Source: Aeromonas lacus (lineage in GTDB: Bacteria; Pseudomonadota; Gammaproteobacteria; Enterobacterales; Aeromonadaceae). Taken from it: a stretch of 64,000 nt of DNA. The DNA lies in the NCBI RefSeq assembly GCF_000764665.1, contig NZ_JRGM01000176.1, positions 55,716 to 119,715 on the forward strand, in the 5' to 3' direction. Each line of letters starts with the position of its first letter. Within the stretch, counting starts at the first letter, position 1. This document shows, in pieces, positions 26,190-35,701 of this stretch. Under the pieces are notes generated by a model that was not told the origin of the DNA, ran no database searches, and was given only the letters and a program-made list of their open reading frames with translations. Position numbers and translations under genes: made by a program.

Positions 26190-26213
26190 GGAAATCCAGA
26201 CGTCCAAACGGCC
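26190..26213 (-). promoter_or_regulatory. candidate MetJ met-box upstream of the MetQ-like gene
   Basis: Three adjacent octamers GGAAATCC, AGACGTCC and AAACGGCC. The MetJ consensus octamer is AGACGTCT; the middle one matches 7 of 8, the flanking ones 4 and 5. The array ends 58 bp before the start, a typical distance for repression. Confidence 0.5.
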
Positions 26214-26595
26214 AATAAACAACAACCTATCAGAGTCGGTCACCAATACCAAGCGACAAAATTGAGGAAGCTTATAAGCCGGGCGACGAAGAGATGGGGG
26301 AAGCGAAGAGAACGGAGTGAAAACAAACCGCGCCAATGTGGCAGCGCACATCGCGCGCCAGTCAGCACTGACCGCTAATTACCTGAGTTAACAACAAAAA
26401 GATCAATAGTGAGCACTGATAAATGCTCTCAATAAAACACACGATCAGCACCAATGGAATATCTAACATAAAAAAGATCAGATTTCTTTGAGGCCGATCT
26501 AACTTATGAAAACAGGTTCTTTTGGCTCTTCATTATCCATGTGTAGATTCCATTCGCACCCAGGAAGGTGCTCTATAAGATGGAGTTTAAAAATA
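26214..26595. other. AT-rich region upstream of the ASP protease gene
   Basis: About 380 bp, markedly richer in A and T than the genes around it. It must hold the asp promoter. A short dyad GAGCA/TGCTC lies at about 26410-26434. I see no clear lux-type box (ACCTGT-N10-ACAGGT) or other known site, and no gene. Confidence 0.5.
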
Positions 26596-28470
26596 ATGAA
26601 GCAAACATCGTTAGCACTGGCGATCACAGCACTGCTGTCGGCGCTGCCAGTTGCATCTGTTCAGGCAAATGAAAGTTGTGCCCCCCTGACCGGCAAGGAA
26701 GCCGGGCTGGATACCGGTCGCAGCAGCAGCGAACGCTGTCTGCCCGGCATCAATCCGCTGCAGGATCAGCAGTGGTACCTGCTCAATAGTGGCCAGGATG
26801 CCTTCAGCGCCCGTGGCGGCGTAGCAGGCAACGACCTCAACCTCTGGTGGGCTCACCGTACCGGGGTACTGGGCCAGGGAGTCAATGTTGCCGTGGTGGA
26901 TGATGGCTTGGCCATTGCTCACCCGGATCTGGCGGACAACGTGCGTCCGGGCTCAAAAAACGTGGTGACCGGCAGCAATGACCCGACCCCGACGGATGCG
27001 GATACGGCGCACGGCACCTCGGTCTCCGGCATCATAGCGGCGGTAGACAACGCCATCGGCACCAAGGGGATCGCCCCGCGGGCCCAGTTGCAGGGGTTCA
27101 ACCTGCTGGATGACAACAGCCAGCAGTTGCAGAAAGACTGGCTCTATGCCCTTGGCGACAGCGATGCCAGCCGCGATAACCGGGTGTTCAACCAGAGCTA
27201 TGGCATGAGCCTGGTCGATCCCCGTCCGGCCAACGATCTGGATCAGGCCCAGCTCGACCGTCTGTTCGAACAGCAAACCCTCAAGGCGCAGAGCGCCGCC
27301 TATATCAAGGCTGCCGGCAACGGCTTCAACAAGATAGCGGCGGGCGGCTATGTGCTCAATCGCACCGGTAACGGCCCCAAATTACCGTTTGAAAACAGCA
27401 ACCTCGATCCATCAAACAGCAACTTCTGGAACCTGGTGGTGAGCGCGCTCAACGCAGATGGCGTCAGATCCTCCTACTCCAGCGTCGGCAGCAACGTCTT
27501 CCTGAGCGCCACCGGCGGCGAGTACGGTACCGACTCCCCCGCCATGGTGACCACGGATCTGCCCGGCTGCGATATGGGCTACAACCGCACCGACGATCCC
27601 CGCACCAACCGGCTGCATGGCAACCCGCAACTGGATGCCAGTTGTGACTACAACGGCGTCATGAACGGCACATCCTCCGCCACCCCCAGCACCTCGGGCG
27701 CCATGGCACTGCTGATGTCCGCCTACCCGGATCTGTCAGTACGCGATTTTCGGGATCTGCTGGCGCGCAGCGCTACCCGGGTCGATGCCAAACATCAGCC
27801 CGTGATGGTCAGCTACACCAGCAGCACCAGCAAGGTGCGCGACGTGAAAGGGCTGGAAGGGTGGGAACGCAATGCCGCCGGCATGTGGTTCAGCCCGACT
27901 TACGGTTTCGGTCTGATCGACGTCAACAAGGCGCTTGAGCTGGCAGCCAATCACCAGCCCCTCCCCCCGCTGGTGCAACTGCCATGGCAGAAGATCAACG
28001 TCACCGGCAGTGCCGCTGCCATCCCGGATGTGGGCAACAGCCCGACCAGCTCGACAACCCGCATTGCCACACCGTTGACGGTCGAAGCGGTTCAGGTGAT
28101 GGTGAGCCTTGATCACCAGCGTCTGCCTGATCTTCTGATCGAACTGGTCTCCCCCGCCGGCACCCGCAGCATCCTGCTGAGCCCCTTCAACAGCCTGGTC
28201 GGCCAATCTCTCGACCAGCAGCAGCTGGGCTTTGTGCGAACCAAGGGATTGCGTGACATGCGCCTGCTCTCCCACAAGTTCTACGGTGAATCGGCCGAAG
28301 GCCAGTGGCGACTGGAGGTAACCGACGTTGCCAACGGTACCCGTCAGGTCTCTCTGCTCAATCGCAAGACCAAGGAGCGCACCACCCTGACCGAGCGCAA
28401 CAACCGTCAATCGGGCAAGCTGATCTCATGGTCCCTGCGGGTCCTGGGTCACGATGCCAATCGCAGCTAA
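26596..28470 (+). CDS. ASP, kexin-like extracellular serine protease
   Basis: A 624-residue subtilase that matches the A. sobria serine protease ASP. A 24-residue signal peptide ends at ASVQA. In the mature protein the catalytic Asp is D78 (VAVVDDGLA), His is H115 (DTAHGTSVSG) and Ser is S336 (MNGTSSATPSTSG), the positions known for ASP. The C-terminal part from about residue 490 is a P-domain (proprotein convertase type), with LVSPAGTRSILLSPFNS and GQWRLEVTDVANG. ASP is secreted, cleaves many host proteins and raises vascular permeability in the literature. It has no N-terminal propeptide; folding instead needs ORF2, encoded 18 bp downstream. A possible start 30 codons upstream would place hydrophilic residues before the signal. 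Confidence 0.93.
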   Translation: MKQTSLALAITALLSALPVASVQANESCAPLTGKEAGLDTGRSSSERCLPGINPLQDQQWYLLNSGQDAFSARGGVAGNDLNLWWAHRTGVLGQGVNVAVVDDGLAIAHPDLADNVRPGSKNVVTGSNDPTPTDADTAHGTSVSGIIAAVDNAIGTKGIAPRAQLQGFNLLDDNSQQLQKDWLYALGDSDASRDNRVFNQSYGMSLVDPRPANDLDQAQLDRLFEQQTLKAQSAAYIKAAGNGFNKIAAGGYVLNRTGNGPKLPFENSNLDPSNSNFWNLVVSALNADGVRSSYSSVGSNVFLSATGGEYGTDSPAMVTTDLPGCDMGYNRTDDPRTNRLHGNPQLDASCDYNGVMNGTSSATPSTSGAMALLMSAYPDLSVRDFRDLLARSATRVDAKHQPVMVSYTSSTSKVRDVKGLEGWERNAAGMWFSPTYGFGLIDVNKALELAANHQPLPPLVQLPWQKINVTGSAAAIPDVGNSPTSSTTRIATPLTVEAVQVMVSLDHQRLPDLLIELVSPAGTRSILLSPFNSLVGQSLDQQQLGFVRTKGLRDMRLLSHKFYGESAEGQWRLEVTDVANGTRQVSLLNRKTKERTTLTERNNRQSGKLISWSLRVLGHDANRS

Positions 28471-28488
28471 CACGCTAGGAGTATTACC

Positions 28489-28947
28489 ATGAACAAACCT
28501 GTTACCTTGCTTCTGGCAACCCTGCTGGCCCCCCTCTCGGGACAGCTCTGCGCCGAGGAGTCCGTCACCATGGATGGCAAGCAGTACAGCACCATAGAGG
28601 TGAACGGCCAGACCTACCTCATTCCCGACAACGGCAGCAAGAAGCGCGTAGCCCGCAGTCTGAATGACAAAGTGCCGCAGCAGAGCCTGCGCCGCGGCGA
28701 CGTGTTGATGCAGGGGGCGGCCAGCCCCGAGCTCACCGTCAGCGGTACCCTGCTGGTGGAAGCTGACGATGCCACCGCCAAAGCGCTGGCGACGCGCCAC
28801 GGCTTGAACTTCAAGCAGAGCAGCGGCGGTATCGCCCTGCTGGAGGCCAAATCGGGCACCGATCTCAATGCCATCGCCACCAAGCTCCAGAGCGAGGGGG
28901 TAAAGGCACAGATCGAGCTGTCGGGGGCCGAGCGGCAACCAAAATAA
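28489..28947 (+). CDS. ORF2, external chaperone of the ASP protease
   Basis: A 152-residue periplasmic protein with signal peptide MNKPVTLLLATLLAPLSGQLCA. By position directly after the protease and by size it is the ORF2 chaperone known to be needed for ASP folding and secretion. The C-terminal part (ELTVSGTLLVEADDATAKALATRHGLNF and on) resembles subtilisin propeptide-like inhibitors in layout (a mixed beta/alpha of about 80 residues), which is my inference. TAGGAGT precedes the start. It is co-transcribed with the protease and ends before a strong terminator. Confidence 0.87.
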   Translation: MNKPVTLLLATLLAPLSGQLCAEESVTMDGKQYSTIEVNGQTYLIPDNGSKKRVARSLNDKVPQQSLRRGDVLMQGAASPELTVSGTLLVEADDATAKALATRHGLNFKQSSGGIALLEAKSGTDLNAIATKLQSEGVKAQIELSGAERQPK

Positions 28948-28966
28948 GTCTCGTCAGCGGGATAAC

Positions 28967-28992
28967 AAAGGGGGCCATCGTGGCCCCCTTTC
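28967..28992. terminator. bidirectional terminator between ORF2 and ppsA
   Basis: AAAGGGGGCCA, loop TCG, TGGCCCCCTTT. Confidence 0.88.
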
Positions 28993-29016
28993 TATTCTGC
29001 TTGCCAAGGCAGTGGC

Positions 29017-31395
29017 TTACTTGCGGCCATGCTGCTCCGCCAGATAGAGCCAGGTATCGACCACGGTATCCGGGTTGAGCGACACCGAGTCGATCCCCTG
29101 CGCCACCAGCCAGGCGGCAAAGTCCGGGTGATCGGACGGGCCCTGACCACAGATCCCCACGTACTTCCCCGCCTTGCGGGCGGCGGCAATGGCCATCGCC
29201 AGCAGCGCCTTGACCGCCTCGTTGCGCTCGTCAAACAGGTGGGCAATCAGCCCGGAGTCCCTATCAAGCCCAAGGGTGAGCTGGGTCATGTCGTTGGAGC
29301 CGATGGAGAAGCCATCCACGTGCTCGAGGAACTTGTCTGCCAAGAGGGCGTTGCTCGGGATCTCGCACATCATGATCACCTTGAGCCCCCGCTCGCCACG
29401 GCGCAGATCGTTCTCGGCCAGGATGTCGATCACCTGCTCCGCCTCGCTCACGGTGCGCACGAAGGGGATCATCACCTCGACGTTGGTCAGCCCCATGACA
29501 TCGCGCACCCGCTTGATCGCCTCGCACTCGAGGGCAAAACAGGGGCGGAAGCTGTCGGCGATGTAGCGCGATGCGCCACGAAAACCGATCATCGGGTTCT
29601 CTTCATGGGGCTCGTAGCCACGGCCACCCACCAGGTTGGCGTACTCGTTGGACTTGAAGTCCGACATCCGCACGATCACCCGCTCCGGCCAGAAGGCGGC
29701 GGCCAGGGTGGCGATGCCTTCAGTCAGCTTGGCGACGTAGAACTCGCGCGGACTCTCGTAGCCGGCAATCATCTTGCCTATGGTGGCCTTGAGCTCGGGG
29801 CTTTGACTGTCGAACTCCAGCAGCGCCTTGGGGTGCACACCGATCATCCGGTTGATGATGAACTCGAGGCGGGCCAGACCGACACCGGCATTAGGCAGCT
29901 GGGCGAAGTCGAACGCCCTGTCCGGGTTGCCGACGTTCATCATGATCTTGATGGGCAGGCGCGGCATGTTGCCTACCTCGGTCACCGCCACGTCGAAGTC
30001 GAGTTCACCGTCATAGATAAAACCGGTATCCCCTTCCGCGCAGGAGACGGTGATAAGCTGGCCAGCCTCGATGCTATCGGTGGCATTGCCGCAGCCCACC
30101 ACCGCCGGAATGCCCAGCTCGCGGGCGATAATGGCGGCGTGACAGGTGCGACCGCCCCGGTTGGTCACGATGGCGGAGGCCCGCTTCATGATGGGCTCCC
30201 AGTCCGGGTCGGTCATGTCGGTCACCAGCACGTCGCCGGGCTGCACTTCATCCATCTGGCTGATGGAGGAGATGACCCGCGCCGGGCCCGCCCCGATCTT
30301 GTGGCCGATGGCGCGCCCCTCGATCAGCACCTTGCCCGCTTGCTTGAGGGCAAAACGTTCGAGGGTGTTGGCCTCCTGTCGGCTACGCACGGTTTCCGGG
30401 CGCGCCTGCACGATATAGAGCTGGCCATCCTGCCCATCCTTGGCCCACTCGATGTCCATCGGGCGGCCATAGTGCTGCTCGATGATAAGAGCCTGTTTCG
30501 CCAGCTCCATCACCTCGGCATCCGTGATGCAGAAGCGGCTGCGCTCAGCCTCGCTGGTGTCGACGATCTGCACCTGGCGGCCATGGCTGGCATCGCCGGA
30601 ATAGGTCATCTTGATGAGCTTGGAGCCGAGGGTCTTGCGCACCAGCGCCGGGCGTCCTGCCTTGAGGGTCGGTTTGTGCACGTAGAACTCGTCGGGGTTG
30701 ACCGCACCCTGCACTACCATTTCGCCAAGACCGTGAGCGCCGGTGATAAAGACCACGTCGTTGAAACCCGACTCGGTATCCAGGGTGAACATGACACCGG
30801 AGGCGGCAAGATCCGAGCGCACCATCCGCTGCACCCCGGCCGACAGGGCGACGCCCTTGTGGTCATAGCCCTGATGCACCCGATAGGAGATAGCACGATC
30901 GTTGAACAGAGAGGCAAAGACATGCTTGATGGCCACCATGACCGCATCGATGCCGCGCACGTTGAGGAAGGTCTCCTGCTGGCCGGCAAAGGAGGCGTCC
31001 GGCATATCCTCGGCGGTGGCAGAGGAGCGCACCGCAAAAGAGGCATCCAAACCTGCACTCAGTCTGGCGTAAGCCTCGCGGATCGCCTGCTCCAGCGCGC
31101 TCTGGAATGGGGCTTCGATCACCCAGTCACGGATCTGCTGACCGGCCCGATTGAGGGCGGCAATGTCATCCACATCCAGATTGTCGAGCAGATGGTGGAT
31201 CTTGCCGTTGAGGCCGCTTGACTCCAGAAACTCGTTAAACGCAAAGGCGGTGGTGGCAAAGCCCCCCGGCACCGATACACCGGCGCCAGAGAGGTTGCTG
31301 ATCATCTCGCCAAGGGATGCGTTCTTGCCTCCAACTCGTTCTACATCCTGCATTCCGAGTTGCTCGTACCAGAGTACGTACTGTTGCACTTGCAT
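29017..31395 (-). CDS. ppsA: phosphoenolpyruvate synthase
   Basis: Makes PEP from pyruvate and ATP with AMP and phosphate as products, the first gluconeogenic step from pyruvate. The length is 792 residues, equal to E. coli PpsA. The N-terminal ATP-grasp domain includes [12 protein letters not shown] and [19 protein letters not shown]; the phospho-His is in [21 protein letters not shown] (its TCHA core); the C-terminal PEP-binding barrel has [28 protein letters not shown] and [19 protein letters not shown]. It is divergent from its regulator ppsR, with a Cra-like palindrome between. Confidence 0.96.
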   Translation of the reverse strand: MQVQQYVLWYEQLGMQDVERVGGKNASLGEMISNLSGAGVSVPGGFATTAFAFNEFLESSGLNGKIHHLLDNLDVDDIAALNRAGQQIRDWVIEAPFQSALEQAIREAYARLSAGLDASFAVRSSATAEDMPDASFAGQQETFLNVRGIDAVMVAIKHVFASLFNDRAISYRVHQGYDHKGVALSAGVQRMVRSDLAASGVMFTLDTESGFNDVVFITGAHGLGEMVVQGAVNPDEFYVHKPTLKAGRPALVRKTLGSKLIKMTYSGDASHGRQVQIVDTSEAERSRFCITDAEVMELAKQALIIEQHYGRPMDIEWAKDGQDGQLYIVQARPETVRSRQEANTLERFALKQAGKVLIEGRAIGHKIGAGPARVISSISQMDEVQPGDVLVTDMTDPDWEPIMKRASAIVTNRGGRTCHAAIIARELGIPAVVGCGNATDSIEAGQLITVSCAEGDTGFIYDGELDFDVAVTEVGNMPRLPIKIMMNVGNPDRAFDFAQLPNAGVGLARLEFIINRMIGVHPKALLEFDSQSPELKATIGKMIAGYESPREFYVAKLTEGIATLAAAFWPERVIVRMSDFKSNEYANLVGGRGYEPHEENPMIGFRGASRYIADSFRPCFALECEAIKRVRDVMGLTNVEVMIPFVRTVSEAEQVIDILAENDLRRGERGLKVIMMCEIPSNALLADKFLEHVDGFSIGSNDMTQLTLGLDRDSGLIAHLFDERNEAVKALLAMAIAAARKAGKYVGICGQGPSDHPDFAAWLVAQGIDSVSLNPDTVVDTWLYLAEQHGRK

Positions 31396-31713
31396 GTCTC
31401 CAGGTTGGTGGGCAAGGTGCCATGGCACCTTTTTTGTGCCCGATTTTTATAGGTGAGTAAGGTGCGTTATTGTCTCTTTCTTCTATTGCCAACGACCATG
31501 AAAACGTTTTCCATTTATTGTCAAAAAAATCCCCGAGCAAGATAGGGGATGGTCGAATGACCCGAACATTCTACAATGCCGACACAAAAAGATAACGACT
31601 CAGGTTTGCTAGCCACTTCACAACTTGGGCATGGCAGACCGATTGACAACAGGGGGATGGTTTCGACAGATACTTCCTGGCCAGCCCCTTGGTCGATGTA
31701 ACAGGAGCTCAAC
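31396..31713. other. 318-bp divergent ppsA/ppsR intergenic region
   Basis: Holds both promoters, the palindrome GAAAACGTTTTC at 31500-31511, and several AT-rich stretches. No gene is supported. Confidence 0.6.
31500..31511. promoter_or_regulatory. candidate Cra (FruR) operator
   Basis: GAAAACGTTTTC is a perfect 12-bp palindrome with the central CG typical of LacI-family sites; the E. coli Cra core is TGAAACGTTTCA. It lies 105 bp before ppsA, a known Cra target. Binding is inferred. Confidence 0.4.
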
Positions 31714-32526
31714 GTGCACACCGTATTTTATGTTTCAGATGGCACCGCCATCACCGCCGAAGTGTTCGGCCACGCGGTACTGAGCCAGTTTCCACTGGCC
31801 TTCGAGCAGATCACCATCCCCTTCGTGGAGAGCCGTGAAAAGGCACGTCAGGTGCGGATGCGGATCGATGAACAGTTTCGCCAGACCGGGGTGCGCCCCA
31901 TCCTGTTTCACACCATCATCGATCCCCAGGTCCGCGAGGAGGTACTGAAAGCCGAAGCGAGCAGTCACGACTTTCTCAACACCTTCGTCAGCCCGCTGGA
32001 GCAGGAGCTGGGGGTGAAGGCCGAGCCCCGCCCCCATCGCACCCACGGCATGGAGAACCGCAAGCTCTATGACGACCGCATCGAAGCGGTCAACTTCGCG
32101 CTGGCCAACGACGATGGCATCACCACCAAAGAGTACGACGAGGCTGACATCATCCTGATCGGGGTCTCCCGCTGCGGCAAAACCCCCACCAGCCTCTATC
32201 TGGCGCTGCAGTTCGGCATTCGCGCCGCCAACTACCCCTTTATCGAGCAGGACATGGGTGGGCTGGAGCTGCCGACGCCCCTCAAGGCCAACCGTCACAA
32301 ACTGTTTGGCCTCACCATAGCGCCACAGCGGCTGCACGAGATCCGCAACCAGCGCCGCGCCAATAGCCGCTACGCCTCGCTGGAGCAGTGCGAGCAGGAG
32401 TTGGCCAGCGTGGAGCGGCTGTTTCGTCAGGAGGCGATCCGCTTTCTCGATACCAGCTCCCACTCGGTAGAGGAGATCAGCGCCAAAATCCTCGAGGCAA
32501 CCGGCCTGCGTCGCCAGCTCTGTTAA
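31714..32526 (+). CDS. ppsR: PEP synthase regulatory protein PpsR (DUF299 kinase/pyrophosphorylase)
   Basis: A 270-residue bifunctional enzyme that inactivates PpsA by ADP-dependent threonine phosphorylation and reactivates it by phosphate-dependent pyrophosphorylysis. The P-loop-like motif GVSRCGKT is at residues 150-157. [12 protein letters not shown] at the N-terminus and the late [14 protein letters not shown] segment are typical. It starts with GTG, preceded by AGGAGCTC. It is divergent from ppsA, as in E. coli. Confidence 0.95.
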   Translation: MHTVFYVSDGTAITAEVFGHAVLSQFPLAFEQITIPFVESREKARQVRMRIDEQFRQTGVRPILFHTIIDPQVREEVLKAEASSHDFLNTFVSPLEQELGVKAEPRPHRTHGMENRKLYDDRIEAVNFALANDDGITTKEYDEADIILIGVSRCGKTPTSLYLALQFGIRAANYPFIEQDMGGLELPTPLKANRHKLFGLTIAPQRLHEIRNQRRANSRYASLEQCEQELASVERLFRQEAIRFLDTSSHSVEEISAKILEATGLRRQLC

Positions 32527-32561
32527 GCCAGCTTGACAGCAGATAAGCCACGCCAGATGCA

Positions 32562-32600
32562 AAGAGAGGAGAAGCCATCAGGCTTCTCCCCTCTTTTTCT
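32562..32600 (+). terminator. terminator after ppsR
   Basis: GAGAGGAGAAGCC, loop ATCA, GGCTTCTCCCCTC, then a T run. Confidence 0.88.
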
Positions 32601-32646
32601 GGTTATTACCCCATGGCCGCCGTGATGAAAAGCCGCCCGGGATTGC

Positions 32647-32970
32647 CTAGCGATTGAGTTCGGGATTGTTCAGCAAACGGGCATAAAAGGGCAGCAGGCC
32701 GTGGCGCCTGCGGATCCGCTCGGCCAGCAAACAACCCGCCAACGCCCCCACCACACCTCCAGCCAGCAGAAGCAACGGCCAGTGGTGCAACAACCCCTCA
32801 TCACCCAGTACAAACCAGCCCCCCATCATGGCCGTCATCGCGACCAGCAGCAGCGGACTGGCGGCAATCAGCAGCCAGATCGTCACCAGCAATCCGCTGG
32901 CAACCCAGCGCTGCAGCAGTGTTACCTCGTCACGGGTATGCCGCAGCTCATCCTGTTGCCTCTCCATCAT
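32647..32970 (-). CDS. small two-helix membrane protein of unknown function
   Basis: A 107-residue protein I do not recognise. The N-terminus (MMERQQDELRHTRDEVTLLQR) is charged and helical, followed by two hydrophobic segments, LLVTIWLLIAASPLLLVAMTAM and WPLLLLAGGVVGALAGCLLA, and a basic tail RIRRRHGLLPFYARLL, so N- and C-termini are probably cytoplasmic. The start has GGAGGAGAGG upstream, the best ribosome site in the neighbourhood, which supports coding. It stands alone between ppsR (converging) and the permease gene (divergent). Function is open. Confidence 0.68.
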   Translation of the reverse strand: MMERQQDELRHTRDEVTLLQRWVASGLLVTIWLLIAASPLLLVAMTAMMGGWFVLGDEGLLHHWPLLLLAGGVVGALAGCLLAERIRRRHGLLPFYARLLNNPELNR

Positions 32971-33318
32971 CAGCCCTCTCCTCCCGGTCAAACACCCAGA
33001 AATCAAAACAACTCAACAAATGTCAACAAAACACAATTCGATTGGTTGAATTTCAAGCAAAACCTATCTCATCACCTGAAAATCTAATGAAAAAGCTGGT
33101 TTTAGACCAAAATACCACCACTTGGCGCGGAAAACAGGTGCATTTATGGCGAATTATCACTATTCTGCTTCCGTTGCCAGTCCAGATTAAAAATTGAAAA
33201 CGACACATCGTAACGAAATAAATACAGATTTCGTCAGGTTTTGGCTACGCATCGCGATGCTGCTCAGGAAGAGCCCAACACCGGCAAGAGACAACAGAGA
33301 TAGGTAAAGGACAGATCC
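32971..33318. other. 348-bp AT-rich region upstream of the aromatic amino acid permease
   Basis: Rich in A and T, non-coding. It holds a weak TyrR-like element, CGTAAC-N6-AATACA, at 33209-33226 (4 of 6 in each arm of TGTAAA-N6-TTTACA). Confidence 0.45.
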
Positions 33319-34701
33319 ATGGATTTGAAACAAGACGGTGAAGAGCTGAAACGCGGCCTCAAAAACCGCCACATTCAGTTAATTGCGTTGGGCGGTGCCA
33401 TCGGTACCGGCCTCTTTCTGGGGATTGCCCAGACCATCAAGATGGCAGGCCCCTCCGTACTGCTGGGTTATGCCATCGGCGGCTTTATCGCCTTCCTGAT
33501 CATGCGCCAGCTCGGTGAAATGGTGGTGGAAGAGCCGGTAGCCGGCTCCTTCAGCCACTTTGCCTACAAATACTGGGGTGAGTTTGCCGGTTTCGCGTCC
33601 GGCTGGAACTACTGGGTGCTCTACGTGCTGGTGAGCATGGCCGAGCTGACTGCGGTGGGTATCTACGTCCAATACTGGTGGCCCGAGATCCCGACCTGGA
33701 TGTCGGCAGCCTTCTTCTTCGTGCTGATCAACACCATCAACCTCTCCAACGTCAAAGCGTTTGGCGAGATGGAGTTCTGGTTCGCCATCATCAAGGTGGT
33801 CGCCATCATCGGCATGATCGGCTTTGGTGGCTATCTGCTGCTCTCCGGTGCCGGCGGCCCCGAGGCGAGCGTGACCAACCTGTGGGCTCAGGGCGGCTTC
33901 TTCCCCAACGGCATCAGCGGTCTGGTGATGGCGATGGCGGTGATCATGTTCTCCTTCGGTGGTCTGGAGCTGGTCGGTATTACCGCCGCCGAAGCGGACA
34001 ACCCCGAGAGAAGCATCCCCAAGGCAACCAATCAGGTGATCTACCGGATCCTGATCTTCTACATCGGCGCCCTGGCCATCCTGATGTCCCTCTACCCTTG
34101 GGGTAAAGTGGTAGAAGGCGGCAGCCCGTTCGTGATGATCTTCCACGCACTGGATAGCGATCTGGTCGCCACCGTGCTCAACATCGTGGTGCTGACAGCG
34201 GCGCTGTCCGTCTATAACAGCTGCGTCTACTGCAACAGCCGCATGCTGTTCGGTCTGGCCAAACAGGGCAACGGCCCGAAAGCGCTGCTCAAGACCAACA
34301 AGAGCGGTGTACCGCTGGTTGCCCTCTCGGTCTCTGCCATCGCCACCCTGCTCTGCGTACTGATCAACTACCTGATGCCGGGCAAGGCCTTCGGTCTGCT
34401 GATGGCGCTGGTGGTCTCCGCACTGGTGATCAACTGGGCGATGATCAGCCTCGCGCACCTGAAGTTCCGCAAGGCCAAGGTCGCAGAAGGTGTCCAGCCC
34501 AAGTTCAAGGCGTTCTGGTATCCCTTCGGCAACTACCTCTGCCTCGCTTTCATGGCCGGTATTCTGGTGATCATGTACATGACCCCCGATTTCCGCATCT
34601 CGGTCGAACTGATCCCGGCCTGGCTGGTCGTGCTGGGCATCGGCTTCGTCATCAAGCGCAAGGGACAAGCCCAAACCAAGGCAGCCGTCAACCTGGGTTG
34701 A
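33319..34701 (+). CDS. aroP: aromatic amino acid permease (AroP/PheP type)
   Basis: A 460-residue proton-coupled permease of the amino acid/polyamine/organocation family, about 12 helices. The first helix carries GGAIGTGLFLG, the family backbone ligand motif; further segments are MRQLGEMVVEEPVAGSFSHFAYKYWG and FSFGGLELVGITAAEADNPE, then NSCVYCNSRMLFGLAKQGN. All fit AroP/PheP, though LysP and GabP are related; the GLKNRHIQLIALGG N-terminus is also shared. No operon partner; a terminator follows. Choice among Phe, Tyr, Trp cannot be made by eye. Confidence 0.85.
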   Translation: MDLKQDGEELKRGLKNRHIQLIALGGAIGTGLFLGIAQTIKMAGPSVLLGYAIGGFIAFLIMRQLGEMVVEEPVAGSFSHFAYKYWGEFAGFASGWNYWVLYVLVSMAELTAVGIYVQYWWPEIPTWMSAAFFFVLINTINLSNVKAFGEMEFWFAIIKVVAIIGMIGFGGYLLLSGAGGPEASVTNLWAQGGFFPNGISGLVMAMAVIMFSFGGLELVGITAAEADNPERSIPKATNQVIYRILIFYIGALAILMSLYPWGKVVEGGSPFVMIFHALDSDLVATVLNIVVLTAALSVYNSCVYCNSRMLFGLAKQGNGPKALLKTNKSGVPLVALSVSAIATLLCVLINYLMPGKAFGLLMALVVSALVINWAMISLAHLKFRKAKVAEGVQPKFKAFWYPFGNYLCLAFMAGILVIMYMTPDFRISVELIPAWLVVLGIGFVIKRKGQAQTKAAVNLG

Positions 34702-34719
34702 TACAGGCTTCTCAATACC

Positions 34720-34752
34720 AAAAACGCCGATCATCTGATCGGCGTTTTTTTA
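34720..34752 (+). terminator. terminator after the aromatic permease
   Basis: AAAACGCCGATCA, loop TC, TGATCGGCGTTTT and T run. Confidence 0.92.
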
Positions 34753-34787
34753 TCTTCGGTTTGCCACTCCCATGGCGATTGAGCACG

Positions 34788-35506
34788 TCACTGCTCACTC
34801 GCAGGGGTCACGTACAACCCCAAAATAGCGCGCAATTCTTCGATGTCATGAGCCGGAGAGCTCGCCCACCGCTCGGGCGCTGAGTGACTGTAGGCAATAG
34901 CCACAGAGATCACCCGGCTATCCTTGCCAAGCACCTCCTGCAGATTGCGGGCAAACTGCACATCCGCTTCATGATCGCCGATATAGATGAGCGATCGCTC
35001 GCTGGCCTGACCGAACATAGATTCAAGACACTTGAGCCCGCCACAAGGGTGCGGTTTGTGCATCTGGGCAGGCACATCATCGTAACCCACAACCGAGTGG
35101 AACCACTCATTGACGCAATGCTGTGCCAACACCGAGCGAATATTGCGCTGCGAGTTTTGCGAACAGATACCGTGTGGAACGGTCGAGAAGGTAGCAATGA
35201 GTTGGGCAAGCCCGTCAAAAAGTGAACGGCAGTCTTGTTCATCTCCTGATGCTTTACCCAGAGCGAACCGGCCTGCAGCATCTCGGCCAGTGACAGGCCG
35301 TAGTAGTCGACATAGAGGGCCTGCCAATTTTTGGCAGCATGATTGGCATAGTGATAGTCGGCTTCACTGCGCAAATAGCGGGGTAGATTGTCGCCGGTCA
35401 GATGGGGCGCTACCTCGGCCAGAATATTTTTGGTGATGTCGATATTCTTGGGCACCGAATTGACCAGGGTTCCATGGTGGTCCCACAAAGTTGCGTCCAA
35501 CTTCAT
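34788..35506 (-). pseudogene. HAD-superfamily phosphatase broken by a frameshift
   Basis: The first part reads MKLDATLWDHHGTLVNSVPK on to NKTAVHF in one frame. The rest, DGLAQLIATFSTVPHGICSQNSQ on to motif IV YIGDHEADVQFA and a stop at 34788, is in another frame. The switch is at 35217-35221, where a run of five T on the coding strand would restore the frame as six T, giving AVHFFDGLAQ. So a one-base loss, real or a sequencing error, is the simplest reading; the intact protein would be about 239 residues. HAD motif I is also unusual, DHHGTL rather than DxDGT. The function is unknown. Confidence 0.75.
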
Positions 35507-35701
35507 TCTTAGCCCTTTTACTGCGTTACATCACGTGATGCCATGTTGCTTGGCCAGAGCGTTCACGCCAAACCATGGTGCCAATAACAGAGAGGCCAGT
35601 GCTGCTGCGGTAGCACAATTTTTAATGTGTAAAGACACAATAATAAGGCTCTCTGTCATACTCAGATGAAGCATTCCGTTACTCAACACCGGAGCCTGAT
35701 C

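Noticed and set aside
26506..26595. Longer start for the ASP protease
   Set aside because: It would add 30 hydrophilic residues in front of a proper signal peptide; the length from 26596 equals published ASP.
29029..31221. Long open frame of 730 codons opposite ppsA
   Set aside because: It is the antisense shadow of a well-conserved gene in GC-rich DNA and has no family features. Similar frames oppose gcvP, gcvT, malF and others.
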